This document shows positions 7,620 through 16,288 of a stretch of 64,000 bases of DNA, in pieces. The translations under genes were made by a program, and so were the position numbers. Origin of the DNA: Novosphingobium sp. G106 (GTDB lineage: Bacteria > Pseudomonadota > Alphaproteobacteria > Sphingomonadales > Sphingomonadaceae); contig NZ_JAHOOZ010000001.1 of assembly GCF_019075875.1 (NCBI RefSeq), positions 5,991,501 to 6,055,500 of the forward strand. Reading direction: 5' to 3'. Under the pieces are notes generated by a model, which saw only the letters and a program-made list of their open reading frames with translations, searched no databases and was not told the DNA's origin. Within the stretch, counting starts at the first letter, position 1. Each line of letters starts with the position of its first letter.

Positions 7620-8271
7620 ATGGCGGCGGAGATGACTACGACGGCGGAGCCCAGCGAGCGCGAATTCAGCCCCTTGAGCGATAGGGAATTCAAGCACGCC
7701 CTGACCGAAGTCGCCCCTCATCTACGTGCCTTCGCCCGCGGCCTCTGCGGCTGCCGCGACCGCGCCGACGATCTCGCCCAGGAAGCCCTGATGCGGGCCT
7801 GGGCCGCGCGCGACCGCTATCGCGCCGGGACCAATTTCAAGGCCTGGACTTTCACCATCCTGCGCAACCACTTCTACAGCGAGGCCCGCCGCGCTCGATT
7901 CCCACGGCGACTACGACGAGGGCGTGGCCGAGCGCGTGCTGCGGGCGCCTGCCTCGCAGGAAAGCGCGGTCGAGCTTTCGGACGTATTGCGTGCGCTGTC
8001 GGTCGTGCCCGATACTTATCGCGAGGCGTTGATCCTCGTTGCCATCGGCAGCCTCTCCTATGAAGAGATCGCCGATATCTGCGGGATCGCGCTGGGAACC
8101 GTGAAGAGCCGAATCTGCCGCGCCCGGGCCATGCTCAGCCAGGTGCTCGCTTCGGGCCAGCTACCGGACTTCCGTCACAATTTCGTCCTTACCGGGAACG
8201 CCGTCGACGCCTTTTTCGCCGAACTGGCGCAGATCGCGAATACCCAGGCGGCGGACACGGCGGCTGCCTGA
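7620..8271 (+). pseudogene. Second EcfG-type sigma factor, frameshifted between regions 2 and 4
   Basis: Residues 1 to about 90 (HLRAFARGLCGCRDRADDLAQE, NFKAWTFTILRNHFYSE) are an intact sigma region 2, close to the EcfG at 3191-3730. The rest (HGDYDEGVAERVLRAPASQE, then a region 4 with SYEEIADICGIALGTVKSR) is in the next frame. The switch must lie near 7890-7900: removing one base of GCTCGATTC restores one frame of about 216 residues. The ATG at 7620 has a near-perfect GGAGGAG and an exact EcfG promoter. The gene is either recently inactivated or carries a sequencing error. Both halves keep good conservation, which favours a recent event or an error. Confidence 0.8.
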
Positions 8272-8283
8272 GAGAGCCGGGGC

Positions 8284-8712
8284 ATGTTGCACACAGCGAT
8301 GAATTGCGGACCGATGACAGGGGCCAACATCCTTATCGTCGAGGATGAATTCCTCGTCGCGCTGGAGCTTGAAGACATTCTTACCGATGCCGGGCACACT
8401 GTCGTCGGCATAGCTCCCGATCAGGCGGCGGTCCAAAAGCTCGATCGAACGCCGCAAGTCGCTCTGGTCGACCTCAATCTGCGTGACGGGCCCTCGGGCC
8501 CGTCCATCGCCCGCCAGCTTGCCGAGCGTTTCGGTACGATCATCGTCTATGTGACAGCGAACCCCGGCCAGATCGGCACGCCGGCATCGACTGCGCTCGG
8601 CGTCGTGCAGAAACCGTTCTCGCAGCACGCGATCCTGGCCGCGGTTTCGCTCGCGCTGAAGGGTGAGGCGGGAACCCTGCCGCCCGAGCTCGATCTCTAT
8701 TACTCCGAATGA
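8284..8712 (+). CDS. Single-domain response regulator
   Basis: This is a stand-alone receiver of 142 residues or, if the ATG at 8314 is used, 132. Acidic residues lie in ILIVEDEF, the phosphoacceptor aspartate in ALVDLNL, and the conserved lysine in VVQKPF. There is no output domain, so it probably acts as a phosphate relay or sink for histidine kinases. It lacks the PFxFATGY signature of the well-known sphingomonad FAT GUY receivers such as SdrG. It follows the second ecfG by 12 bases and is probably cotranscribed from the EcfG promoter at 7559. Confidence 0.82.
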   Translation: MLHTAMNCGPMTGANILIVEDEFLVALELEDILTDAGHTVVGIAPDQAAVQKLDRTPQVALVDLNLRDGPSGPSIARQLAERFGTIIVYVTANPGQIGTPASTALGVVQKPFSQHAILAAVSLALKGEAGTLPPELDLYYSE

Positions 8713-8746
8713 ACCGCGCACCGATGGCGGGGCAGGCAACGCCGCG

Positions 8747-9055
8747 ATGAACGAAACCGCACTGACCGCGCTTCAATATTACGGCGCCGTCGCCGCGGCG
8801 ATTGCCGCCTTGCTGGTATCGCTAGATCTCGGTCGGAAGTGGACCGGCTATGCCATGGTCATCTTCGTCACGAGTTCGCTCGCACTGATCGCCTGGGGGT
8901 TTCTCCAGCCCGAGAGCGAGGGCATCGGCGTGCAGAACGTCGTGCTACTCGTCATCAATGCGGTGGGTGTCTGGCGTTATCTGCTGTCCCCGCACCGCAA
9001 GGAGATGAGCGGATCGGGCACGAACGACGCGAAGGAAAGAGCCCCGGCCGCCTAG
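8747..9055 (+). CDS. Conserved small inner-membrane protein, function unknown
   Basis: A 102-residue protein with three hydrophobic segments (about residues 9-26, 32-50 and 62-80) and a polar C-terminal tail. I do not recognise a catalytic family. It lies 34 bases after the receiver gene in the same orientation and could share the EcfG-driven transcript starting at 7559. The ATG at 8747 was chosen because it begins just before the first membrane segment; upstream in-frame codons overlap the receiver gene. Confidence 0.6.
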   Translation: MNETALTALQYYGAVAAAIAALLVSLDLGRKWTGYAMVIFVTSSLALIAWGFLQPESEGIGVQNVVLLVINAVGVWRYLLSPHRKEMSGSGTNDAKERAPAA

Positions 9056-9177
9056 CCGGAGCCCTTTGACGTGATGATGGCCGTGTCTACCGGCCGGTAC
9101 TGTTCTGTCCCGATCACCGAGAATGCGATGAGCGCTGCCATGACCAGCGCCAGAAGCGCCGCGAGCATGGGACCCAT
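9052..9177 (-). CDS. Small single-span membrane protein (tentative)
   Basis: A 41-residue frame with one clear membrane segment (MLAALLALVMAALIAFSV). It lies just after the next small stress gene in the same direction and its stop overlaps the end of the plus-strand gene. The frame remains open upstream to about 9250 without a good start codon, and no convincing ribosome site precedes the ATG at 9177, so the start is uncertain. Function unknown. Confidence 0.35.
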   Translation of the reverse strand: MGPMLAALLALVMAALIAFSVIGTEQYRPVDTAIITSKGSG

Positions 9178-9251
9178 GCCGACGCCGATTTCGGGAGGAG
9201 TATCGGGCTGAACTTCAGCCCTTTCTGCGTCCCGCGCCTGCCCCCGCGTGC

Positions 9252-9437
9252 TCAGGCGCTGCGGCCTTCGGCCGAGGCCTTGCGCGCCCGCTCGAGTTCC
9301 TCAGCCTCTTCGCCGTCGAGCGCTTCTGCTGCCTCTCGGGCCTTCTCCTTCACCGGGCCATCCTTGGCGAACTTGTGCTGTTCCTTCTGGAACTGCTCGG
9401 TTCCGTCGTAGCTGCCTTCGCCTTTTCTATCAGACAT
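9252..9437 (-). CDS. Small hydrophilic KGEGSYDG-type stress protein
   Basis: A 61-residue, highly charged protein starting with MSDRKGEGSYDGTEQF and continuing as a predicted helix rich in Lys, Glu and Ala. It has no membrane segment. I know of no established function. Its size, composition and place inside the GSR cluster suggest a stress-protective or disordered protein. GGAGAA precedes the ATG. A near-consensus EcfG promoter (CATT in place of CGTT) lies at 9525-9500. Confidence 0.7.
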   Translation of the reverse strand: MSDRKGEGSYDGTEQFQKEQHKFAKDGPVKEKAREAAEALDGEEAEELERARKASAEGRSA

Positions 9438-9499
9438 TTGCTATTCTCCGTTGAAAGGTCCACTCCGGTTTCTCGACCGGCTGGAGCGATTGCCGACTC

Positions 9500-9525
9500 A
9501 ATGCCGCTCGCATGCGAAATGTTCC
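9500..9525 (-). promoter_or_regulatory. Imperfect EcfG-type promoter
   Basis: Minus strand GGAAC (9525-9521), 17 bases, CATT (9503-9500): one mismatch in the -10 element. It lies 63 bases upstream of the 9437 start. Confidence 0.4.
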
Positions 9526-9696
9526 TGCTGCGCGACCGAATGCCCGGCGCAGCAGGCGGATCGCCGGACTTCAGCTTGCGAGTTCTTCGGTCCATCGGAA
9601 ATTTGTTGCACTGCGAGAAACCTTAACCTTGGATTGCAGTTCACCCTTCGAGCGGTGCGCTGGCGAACGCGCATCACAAAGCGAGAAGGGCTGCCC

Positions 9697-12027
9697 GTGG
9701 AGAACCTGCTTCTGGGAAATGTGAAAAGTACTGCCGAGGCGGCCGAGGTCGTTTCGCTCGAGCCGAGAAGCTCGGGAGTGCCGCAGGCCTGGACTCGGCC
9801 GATGCGCGTGGCGCTGATCGGCAACTTCGCCCCGCGCAAGTGCGGCATCGCGACATTCACGACCGACATTTTCGAGCAACTCGGCCGCTTTCAGCCGGAG
9901 ACGCGGCTCGACGTCTATGCGCTGCAGGACGCTGAGGACGAGGCCGCCGACGCACGCGCCTATGCGGAAATCCTGCGCAGCGAGCCCGATGCCTATGCCC
10001 TGGCCGCGCGGCGGATGAACGAGGATGGAGTCGACGCGGTCTGGCTGCAGCACGAATTCGGCATCTTCGGCGGCGATTGCGGCGAGCATGTGCTCGGCCT
10101 TGTTGAGCGCATCGCCGCGCCGCTGATCGTCACGCTTCACACGGTCCTGTCAGAGCCTTCGACGCTTCAGGATGCGATCACCCGCAGGCTGGTGGCGCGC
10201 GCCAGCCATATTATGGTCATGTGCCAGGCGGGGTGCGATCTTCTGGTCGAGCGCTATCGTGCCGACCGTGATCGGGTCAGCGTGATCGAGCACGGTGCGC
10301 CCGACTGGCCGCTGCGGCTGAGCGGCGCCGGAGAAGGCTCGCCCAAGTCGCGCCGGCTGATGACCTTCGGTCTGCTCGGCCCTGGCAAGGGCCTGGAAAC
10401 GGCGATCGAGGCGCTTCCGGCGATCGTTCGGCGTCACCCCGATACCATCTACCGGATCGCCGGTGTGTCGCATCCCAACGAACTGCGCCGGCATGGCGAG
10501 GCCTATCGTCAGAGCCTGGAGGCGCTTGCCGAGCGGCTCGGCGTGGCCGGCCATATCGAGTGGATCAACCGTTTCCTCGATCCCGAGGAGCTGGGCGAGC
10601 TGCTGCAGGACTGCGACATCTACCTGACGCCCTATCTCAACCTTCAGCAGGCGACTTCCGGCACGCTGAGCTATGCCGTGGCGCTGGGCCGTGCCGTGGT
10701 CTCGACACCCTATATCCACGCACGCGAACTGCTGGCCGATACTGGCGGCGTGCTCGTCGAGCCGGGCGATTCCGCGGCCATCGCCAAGGCGGTGAACCGC
10801 CTGCTCGATCATCCGGCCGAGCTCGAAGCCCTGCAACTGCGCACCTATCGGCGCGGCCGGCGGACGATCTGGCGGCATTGGGCCGCCAATGCCAAGGCCG
10901 CACTCGAATCCGCGGTGGCACCGGAGCGCGCGCTGCCCGTCACGATCGAGCGGATCGCCCCGGGGCTCGCCGCTTTCGACGTGCTGTGCGACGGCACCGG
11001 CATGCTCCAGCACGGCAACTATGTCGTACCGGACCGCCGCCATGGCTATTGTCTCGACGATAACGTCCGCGCGCTGATGCTCGTAAGCCGCGTGCCCTGG
11101 CGCAGTCCGGGCGAGGAGTTGCGGCGCGCCAGCACTTTCGCATCCTTCCTGCAGTATGCCTGGAACCCAGAGGTCCGGCGCTTCCGCAATTTCATGAACT
11201 ATGATCGCAGCTGGTGCGAGACGATCGGTTCGGAGGACAGCAATGGCCGCGCCATCTGGGCGCTGGGCGATACCGCTGCGCATTCGCGACTGCCCGGCCT
11301 GCGCGGCTGGGCGGCGCAGGGTTTCGACGTCCATGCCGAGATCGCGCTGGAATTCGTCTCGCCGCGCTCCGTCGCCTTTGCCGCACTCGGGGCGGCGGCT
11401 CTGCTCGAAGGCGATCCCTCACACCGCATGGCGCGCGCGATCATCGAACGCTGCGGCGACCTGCTCGACAAGCTGCTGGGTGGAATCCGCCGCCCCGATT
11501 GGACCTGGTTCGAGACCGTGATCGGCTATGATAATCCGCGGCTGTCGCAGGCCCTGATCGAATGCGGTCGCGCGCTCGGCCGCACCGACTGGATCGAAGC
11601 GGGGCTCGACAGCCTGCGCTGGGTCCTGGCCAACCAGTGCGGGGCCAAGGGCGTATTCCGCCCGGTCGGCTCGGAAAGCTTCGGCCGCGGCGGCGACATC
11701 CTGCCTTTCGACCAGCAGCCGCTCGAAGCCTGGGCGGCGATCGACGCCTGCGTTTCGGCCCGGCGTTGCGATCCGGATTCTTCCCTATGGCTCGAACATG
11801 GTCGCCGCGCCTATCGTTGGTTCCTGGGGGACAACGACCGCAACGTGCCGCTCGCCGACCTGCAGCTCGGTTCATGCCTCGATGGCGTGACCCCGCACGG
11901 CGCCAACCAGAACGTCGGCGCGGAATCGCTGCTGGCGTTCCAGCTTGCTTATTACGGCTACGAGCAGTTGCTCGGATGCGCCGGCCCCGACTGGAGGGAA
12001 GATGCCGCTCAGAGCCATCGAGGATGA
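9697..12027 (+). CDS. GT4 glycosyltransferase fused to an alpha-helical glycosidase-like domain
   Basis: A two-part protein of 776 residues. The N-terminal part (about 35-425) is a GT-B glycosyltransferase of family 4. Its signs are FAPRKCGIATFT near the start, LQHEFGIFGG, and a nucleotide-sugar binding half with GLLGPGKGLETAIEALP and ARELLADTGGVLVEPGD. The C-terminal part (about 430-770) resembles an all-helical toroid glycosidase fold (HGYCLDDNVRALML, RPDWTWFE, PFDQQPLEAWA). The GTG at 9697 is used because GAGAAGGG precedes it and upstream sequence overlaps the divergent small gene. It overlaps the GH130 gene by 26 bases. I infer a mannose-type glycan or glycoside as product; the sugar is not readable from sequence. 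Confidence 0.8.
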   Translation: MENLLLGNVKSTAEAAEVVSLEPRSSGVPQAWTRPMRVALIGNFAPRKCGIATFTTDIFEQLGRFQPETRLDVYALQDAEDEAADARAYAEILRSEPDAYALAARRMNEDGVDAVWLQHEFGIFGGDCGEHVLGLVERIAAPLIVTLHTVLSEPSTLQDAITRRLVARASHIMVMCQAGCDLLVERYRADRDRVSVIEHGAPDWPLRLSGAGEGSPKSRRLMTFGLLGPGKGLETAIEALPAIVRRHPDTIYRIAGVSHPNELRRHGEAYRQSLEALAERLGVAGHIEWINRFLDPEELGELLQDCDIYLTPYLNLQQATSGTLSYAVALGRAVVSTPYIHARELLADTGGVLVEPGDSAAIAKAVNRLLDHPAELEALQLRTYRRGRRTIWRHWAANAKAALESAVAPERALPVTIERIAPGLAAFDVLCDGTGMLQHGNYVVPDRRHGYCLDDNVRALMLVSRVPWRSPGEELRRASTFASFLQYAWNPEVRRFRNFMNYDRSWCETIGSEDSNGRAIWALGDTAAHSRLPGLRGWAAQGFDVHAEIALEFVSPRSVAFAALGAAALLEGDPSHRMARAIIERCGDLLDKLLGGIRRPDWTWFETVIGYDNPRLSQALIECGRALGRTDWIEAGLDSLRWVLANQCGAKGVFRPVGSESFGRGGDILPFDQQPLEAWAAIDACVSARRCDPDSSLWLEHGRRAYRWFLGDNDRNVPLADLQLGSCLDGVTPHGANQNVGAESLLAFQLAYYGYEQLLGCAGPDWREDAAQSHRG

Positions 12028-13345
12028 ACCGATAGCCACCGCACCCGACCACGCGGGCTCAAGCAGCCTGCTGACATTCCACGAGCGCAAGCTTCTGGCG
12101 GCTCCGTCGCGCGTGGTGATCCGGCCGTTCCACCTCGGTTGGCAGGCTTCGGGGCACAGCTCTTCGCGAGCGGGCAAGCTCGTTACCGACATCCTCGCGC
12201 TGCCGGACGAGGTGGTGCACGCCGAATACCGCGCGATCCTGTCCGACTTCTCGGAGCGGCACTGGCAGACCGAACGTGTCTTCGACGAAAGGGCGGACGA
12301 GGTCGCCCAGACCGTGCGCCTGCCGCGCGGCTTGTCGCAGGAACGCCGCCGACTGATCGGCGCCTATTTCTGCCACGAATATTCTTATGCCGCCGCGGCG
12401 CTGATGAACCCCAGCGTGGTCGAACATCCCGACCAGTCGGGGCTGACCGGCGGCGCCGTCCGTTTCGTCATGTCGCTGCGCGCGGTGGGCGAGGGCCACA
12501 TCAGTTCGATCGCCTTCCGCGAGGGCATCGTCGAGCCCGACGGCAGCTTCGAGATATGGCCGCAGCCCAATGTCGCCACTGCCGTGTCACTGACCGACCA
12601 GTCGCAGGCGCACGAGGTCGGCGAGGTCCAGGTGAGCCGGCATCCCGAGTCCACACTTTCGGGTTCGGTGATCTTCCCGATCACCGAGCCGCAGCGCAAC
12701 GGGCTCGAGGACCTGCGGCTGGTGCGCTTCGTCGACGACGACGGCGAGTTCCAGTGGATCGGCACCTATACCGCCTACAACGGCCGCGAGATCCGTTCAG
12801 AGCTGCTCTGCACGCGCGATTTCCGCAACTTCACGCTGGGGCCTATCGAGGGCCGGGCGGGGCGCAACAAGGGACTGGCTCTTTTCCCGACCAAGCTCGG
12901 CGGCAGCTACTACATGCTCGGGCGGCAGGACGGGAAGAACCTCTACCTGCTGTCGTCCGACCGGCTCGACCGCTGGGACGACGACGGCGTGCTGCTGCTC
13001 GAGCCGAAGTTCCCCTGGGAATTCATCCAGCTCGGCAATTGCGGCAGCCCGATCCTGACCGACGAGGGCTGGCTGGTGCTGACCCACGGCGTCGGCGCGA
13101 TGCGTAAGTATTCGATCGGCGCGATCCTGCTCGACCGGCACATCCCGTCGAAGGTGCTGGCGCGCAGCGAAAAGCCGATCCTGTCGCCGAAGGATAGCGA
13201 CCGCGAAGGCTATGTGCCCAACGTCGTCTACACCTGCGGTGCGATGCGCGTCGGGAAGGTGCTGTTCATGCCCTATGGCATCTCGGACAGCGCGATCGGC
13301 TTTGCCACGGTGCCGATCGCCGACCTCATCGCTTCGCTGGGGTAG
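12002..13345 (+). CDS. GH130-family glycoside phosphorylase/hydrolase
   Basis: This 447-residue protein has the pattern of the GH130 five-bladed beta-propeller family, which mostly acts on beta-mannosides by phosphorolysis or hydrolysis. Family-like segments include the FQWIGTYTAYNGREIRSELL region, GRNKGLALFPTKLGG, GNCGSPILTDEGWLVLTHGV and VPNVVYTCGA. Its ATG lies inside the end of the glycosyltransferase gene with GGAGGG just before it, so the two are translationally coupled. The pair may build and trim the same mannoside. Whether it is a phosphorylase cannot be decided by eye. Confidence 0.82.
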   Translation: MPLRAIEDEPIATAPDHAGSSSLLTFHERKLLAAPSRVVIRPFHLGWQASGHSSSRAGKLVTDILALPDEVVHAEYRAILSDFSERHWQTERVFDERADEVAQTVRLPRGLSQERRRLIGAYFCHEYSYAAAALMNPSVVEHPDQSGLTGGAVRFVMSLRAVGEGHISSIAFREGIVEPDGSFEIWPQPNVATAVSLTDQSQAHEVGEVQVSRHPESTLSGSVIFPITEPQRNGLEDLRLVRFVDDDGEFQWIGTYTAYNGREIRSELLCTRDFRNFTLGPIEGRAGRNKGLALFPTKLGGSYYMLGRQDGKNLYLLSSDRLDRWDDDGVLLLEPKFPWEFIQLGNCGSPILTDEGWLVLTHGVGAMRKYSIGAILLDRHIPSKVLARSEKPILSPKDSDREGYVPNVVYTCGAMRVGKVLFMPYGISDSAIGFATVPIADLIASLG

Positions 13346-13351
13346 CGGCTT

Positions 13352-14080
13352 TCAGTCCTTCAGGCTCGTCGGCCGAACGATGATCTCGCTGACGTCCACA
13401 TGGGCTGGCTGGGCAATGGCATAGGCGATCGCGCGCGCGACGTCGTCGGCCGACAGCATGAGATCCCGCCGCGAAAGCAGGGCTTCGCGCATGATCGGAT
13501 GATCGACGTTCTCCACGATTTCGGTCCGCGTCGCGCTCGGCGAGATCAGAGTGGCCCGGATCGCCGTTCCGCCCTCCGCGCGGAGACTGTCGGCGATGGC
13601 GCGCAACGCGAACTTCGTCGCGGAATAGGCGCCGCCCAGCGGCACGACGTGATGTCCGGCGGTCGATCCGATCAGGATCATGTGACCCGATTGCTGATCC
13701 AGCATGTGCGGAAGCGCCGAAGCGATGCCGTTCAGCACGCCGCGGACGTTGACGTCGAACATGCGGTCCCACTCGTCGCGGCGCAGCTCGGCCCAGGGGC
13801 CCAGCATCATCAACCCGGCATTGTGCACGAACACGTCGATCCGTCCGAAGCGTTCGATCGCGCGGCCGACGAAATCGTCCATGCTGTCGCGAGCCGTGAC
13901 ATCGAGCATGACCGCAAGGGCTTCGCCGCCGGCCGCCACGATCTCGTTCGCCAGGCCGGTCAGCCGGTCCGTCCGGCGGGCACCCAGGACGAGCCTGGCG
14001 CCGTCCTTCGCCAGCAATCGGGCGGCAGCCTCGCCGATCCCGCTGCTGGCTCCGGTGATGACAACGACTTTTCCCGACAT
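13352..14080 (-). CDS. Short-chain dehydrogenase/reductase
   Basis: Classical SDR oxidoreductase of 242 residues. The cofactor motif is TGASSGIG near the start, then HNAG, the catalytic serine in IGSTAG and YSATK (Tyr and Lys). Arginines after the cofactor motif (ARRTDR) suggest NADP(H). The ATG at 14080 has GGGAGGG before it. It is convergent with the GH130 gene, with stops only 6 bases apart. Substrate unknown. Confidence 0.85.
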   Translation of the reverse strand: MSGKVVVITGASSGIGEAAARLLAKDGARLVLGARRTDRLTGLANEIVAAGGEALAVMLDVTARDSMDDFVGRAIERFGRIDVFVHNAGLMMLGPWAELRRDEWDRMFDVNVRGVLNGIASALPHMLDQQSGHMILIGSTAGHHVVPLGGAYSATKFALRAIADSLRAEGGTAIRATLISPSATRTEIVENVDHPIMREALLSRRDLMLSADDVARAIAYAIAQPAHVDVSEIIVRPTSLKD

Positions 14081-14158
14081 GAACCCTCCCGTCTTCATCG
14101 GCGATGATGACCGGCTCAGGCAGACTGGGCAAGCGGGCTAGGGCAAGCGGGCGGGGGG

Positions 14159-15679
14159 CTAGCGCGCCATCATCTCCGCAGGGATGCGTGCGCGGACGCA
14201 GAGGCCCTGCTTGCGCCAGTCGTAATCGAGCGTCCCCCCGAGCTGGCGCGTAATGCTCATCTCGACGAGGCTGGCGCCGAAGCCAGGCTCGCTGGGCGGG
14301 AGGACGGGCGGGCCGCCGATTTCGGTCCAGGTGAGCGCGATGCAGTCGGGAGCACTCGCGTCGATCTCGATCTCGACATGGCCCTCGCCGACCGACAGCG
14401 CGCCGTATTTGGCGGCGTTGGTCGCCAGTTCGTGGAAGAAGAGGGCCAGCGGCGTGGCAGAGCGGTCGTCGATGCGCACTTCGTCACCGCGAACGATGAT
14501 GCGGTCTCCGGGGTTCGCCTGATAGGCGCTCATCAGGCTGTCGAGCATGCCGCCGATGCTGCTGTGCGATTGATAGGGCCGTGAATGCTCGCTGTGGGGG
14601 CGGACGAAATCGTGCGCGCGGCCCAGCGCCAGGACCCGCTGCTGCAAGTCGCCGCCCAGCGTCTTGAGCTCGGGATGGCGGCGTAGCGAGAGCGCGATCA
14701 GGCCGCTGATCACTGCGAAGATGTTCTTGATCCGGTGGCTGAGCTCGCGGGTCAGCAATTCGCTCTGTTCGGACGCCGCCTTCTGCTCGTGGATGTCGGT
14801 GCAGGTGCCGATCCAGCGATAGACCTTGCCGCCCTGGTCGAGCATCGGCGTGCCGCGCGCCAGCATCCAGCGGTATTCGCCATCGGCGCCGCGCAGCCGG
14901 TATTCGGCCTCGTAAGCTCCGCTGCTGTCGACGGCCTCGACCCAGGCCTTGTCGACATCGGCGACGTCGTCCGGGTGGAGGAACTGCATCCAGCGCTCGC
15001 CGTAGCTTTCTTCCGGCGGACCTCCGGTGAATTCGCACCACAGGCGATTGACATAGTCGACGCGCCCGCTGGCCAGGGTCGACCAGACCATATGCGGGAT
15101 GACGTCCGACAGGACGTGAAACCGCTGTTCGAGCTCGTGGATCGTATTGCGCGACTGCGCCTCTTGCGTCCGGTTATGGGTATCGGCGCGCCAGCGTTCG
15201 AGCAGCGCCATGGCGGAATCGGCCAGGGTCCTCAGAGCGTCCTGCTGCTCCGCGGTCGGTGGCGGGCGCGTCGTGGTGTCGATGATGCAGAGCGTGCCCA
15301 GCGGCGCGCCTTCCGACGAGCGCAGCGGCTGGCCGACGTAGAGGCGGATGCCCGGCGCACCGGTGACCAGCGGGTTGTCCTGAAAGCGCGCGTCGCCGCG
15401 CGCATCGGCAACGATCATGCAGTCCTGCAGATGCATGGCGTAGTCGCAAAACGCATATTCGCGCGGGGTTTCGGCAAGATCGGTGCCGCTGCGGCCGATG
15501 AAGCGCTGCCGATCGGTCTCGATGAGGCTGACGAGACCGATCGGTGCGTTGCAGATAGTGGCGGCGAGGCGAGCGAGCCGATCGAGGTGCGCGGTGACGT
15601 CCTCGCGCTCCACCGCATAGGAGGCGACGATCGCACGGCGCCGCGCTTCGGCACCTCTGGACGACCAGCCTTCGCTCAC
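14159..15679 (-). CDS. GAF-PAS-HWE soluble sensor histidine kinase
   Basis: A 506-residue kinase with no membrane segment. A GAF domain (about 20-165) senses small ligands or redox state, followed by a PAS domain with PAC tail (about 185-300). The HWE/HisKA_2 core has His315 in RELSHRIKN and the ATP-binding region HELATNAAKYGALS. Such kinases in sphingomonads phosphorylate PhyR or single-domain receivers (Pak kinases), so it is a candidate input to the GSR here. It starts 37 bases after the stress-protein gene ending at 15717 and is likely driven by the EcfG promoter at 16263-16239. The GTG start has GGGGGGAAG upstream. Confidence 0.85.
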   Translation of the reverse strand: MSEGWSSRGAEARRRAIVASYAVEREDVTAHLDRLARLAATICNAPIGLVSLIETDRQRFIGRSGTDLAETPREYAFCDYAMHLQDCMIVADARGDARFQDNPLVTGAPGIRLYVGQPLRSSEGAPLGTLCIIDTTTRPPPTAEQQDALRTLADSAMALLERWRADTHNRTQEAQSRNTIHELEQRFHVLSDVIPHMVWSTLASGRVDYVNRLWCEFTGGPPEESYGERWMQFLHPDDVADVDKAWVEAVDSSGAYEAEYRLRGADGEYRWMLARGTPMLDQGGKVYRWIGTCTDIHEQKAASEQSELLTRELSHRIKNIFAVISGLIALSLRRHPELKTLGGDLQQRVLALGRAHDFVRPHSEHSRPYQSHSSIGGMLDSLMSAYQANPGDRIIVRGDEVRIDDRSATPLALFFHELATNAAKYGALSVGEGHVEIEIDASAPDCIALTWTEIGGPPVLPPSEPGFGASLVEMSITRQLGGTLDYDWRKQGLCVRARIPAEMMAR

Positions 15680-15716
15680 ACGCGCTTCCCCCCTGTGAAC
15701 TGTCAGCGCCTAAGGG

Positions 15717-16193
15717 TCAGACCAAGCCGACCGCATGTTTGCCCATTTCACTAGAGCGGATAGCACTCCCGGTCAGCATTTTGAAAGTACCGAAAAGGCC
15801 CGGTTCTACGGTCCATACTTCGGCATCGTCGATTTCGAAGCGCAGCATCATGAGATCGGGATCGTTGCGACCGTTGGGAAACCACGCTTCGACTTCCTTC
15901 GACCAGTGCTTGTCGATGCGCGCGGGATCGGTTTCTTCGACCAGCGTGCCCGCGAGGCAGGCAAAGACGTCATGCCCCTTGCTGGCAAACTGGCCCATGG
16001 CCCGGCCGCCGGTGGCGATGCGGTTGCTGCGCGATGCGAAGAACCAGATCGTATGCAAGGCTTCCTTGTCGAGCTGAGCGGTCATCGGCTCGGCGTGACC
16101 GGCACCGGAAGCGGATGCGTCGTCGAGCCGGATCATGATGAACGGGCTCTTTTCGAAAGCGTGCCAGAATTCCTCGCGAATTTCCTTCTTCAT
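15717..16193 (-). CDS. Pyridoxamine 5'-phosphate oxidase-like general stress protein
   Basis: A 158-residue flavin-binding split-barrel protein of the general stress protein 26 type. The segments HTIWFFASRSNRIA, DPARIDKHWSKEVEAWFPNG and DLMMLRFEIDDAEVW are typical of this family, whose members bind FMN or related cofactors and whose true substrate is mostly unknown. Length is normal. The start at 16193 has AGGAGC upstream. An exact EcfG promoter lies 45 to 70 bases upstream, matching its stress role, and a sensor kinase follows in the same direction. Confidence 0.88.
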   Translation of the reverse strand: MKKEIREEFWHAFEKSPFIMIRLDDASASGAGHAEPMTAQLDKEALHTIWFFASRSNRIATGGRAMGQFASKGHDVFACLAGTLVEETDPARIDKHWSKEVEAWFPNGRNDPDLMMLRFEIDDAEVWTVEPGLFGTFKMLTGSAIRSSEMGKHAVGLV

Positions 16194-16238
16194 CGTTCGC
16201 TCCTGCCTTTTGGGGACGCCGTGGCGTGATGATTGATC

Positions 16239-16263
16239 AACGCTAAGAAGGCAGGCGCGTTCC
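16239..16263 (-). promoter_or_regulatory. EcfG-type promoter, minus strand
   Basis: Minus strand GGAAC (16263-16259), 16 bases, CGTT (16242-16239): an exact match. Predicted leader of about 40 bases to the ATG at 16193. Confidence 0.82.
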
Positions 16264-16288
16264 GGAAAAACCGGCTGAATCGAAGCGC

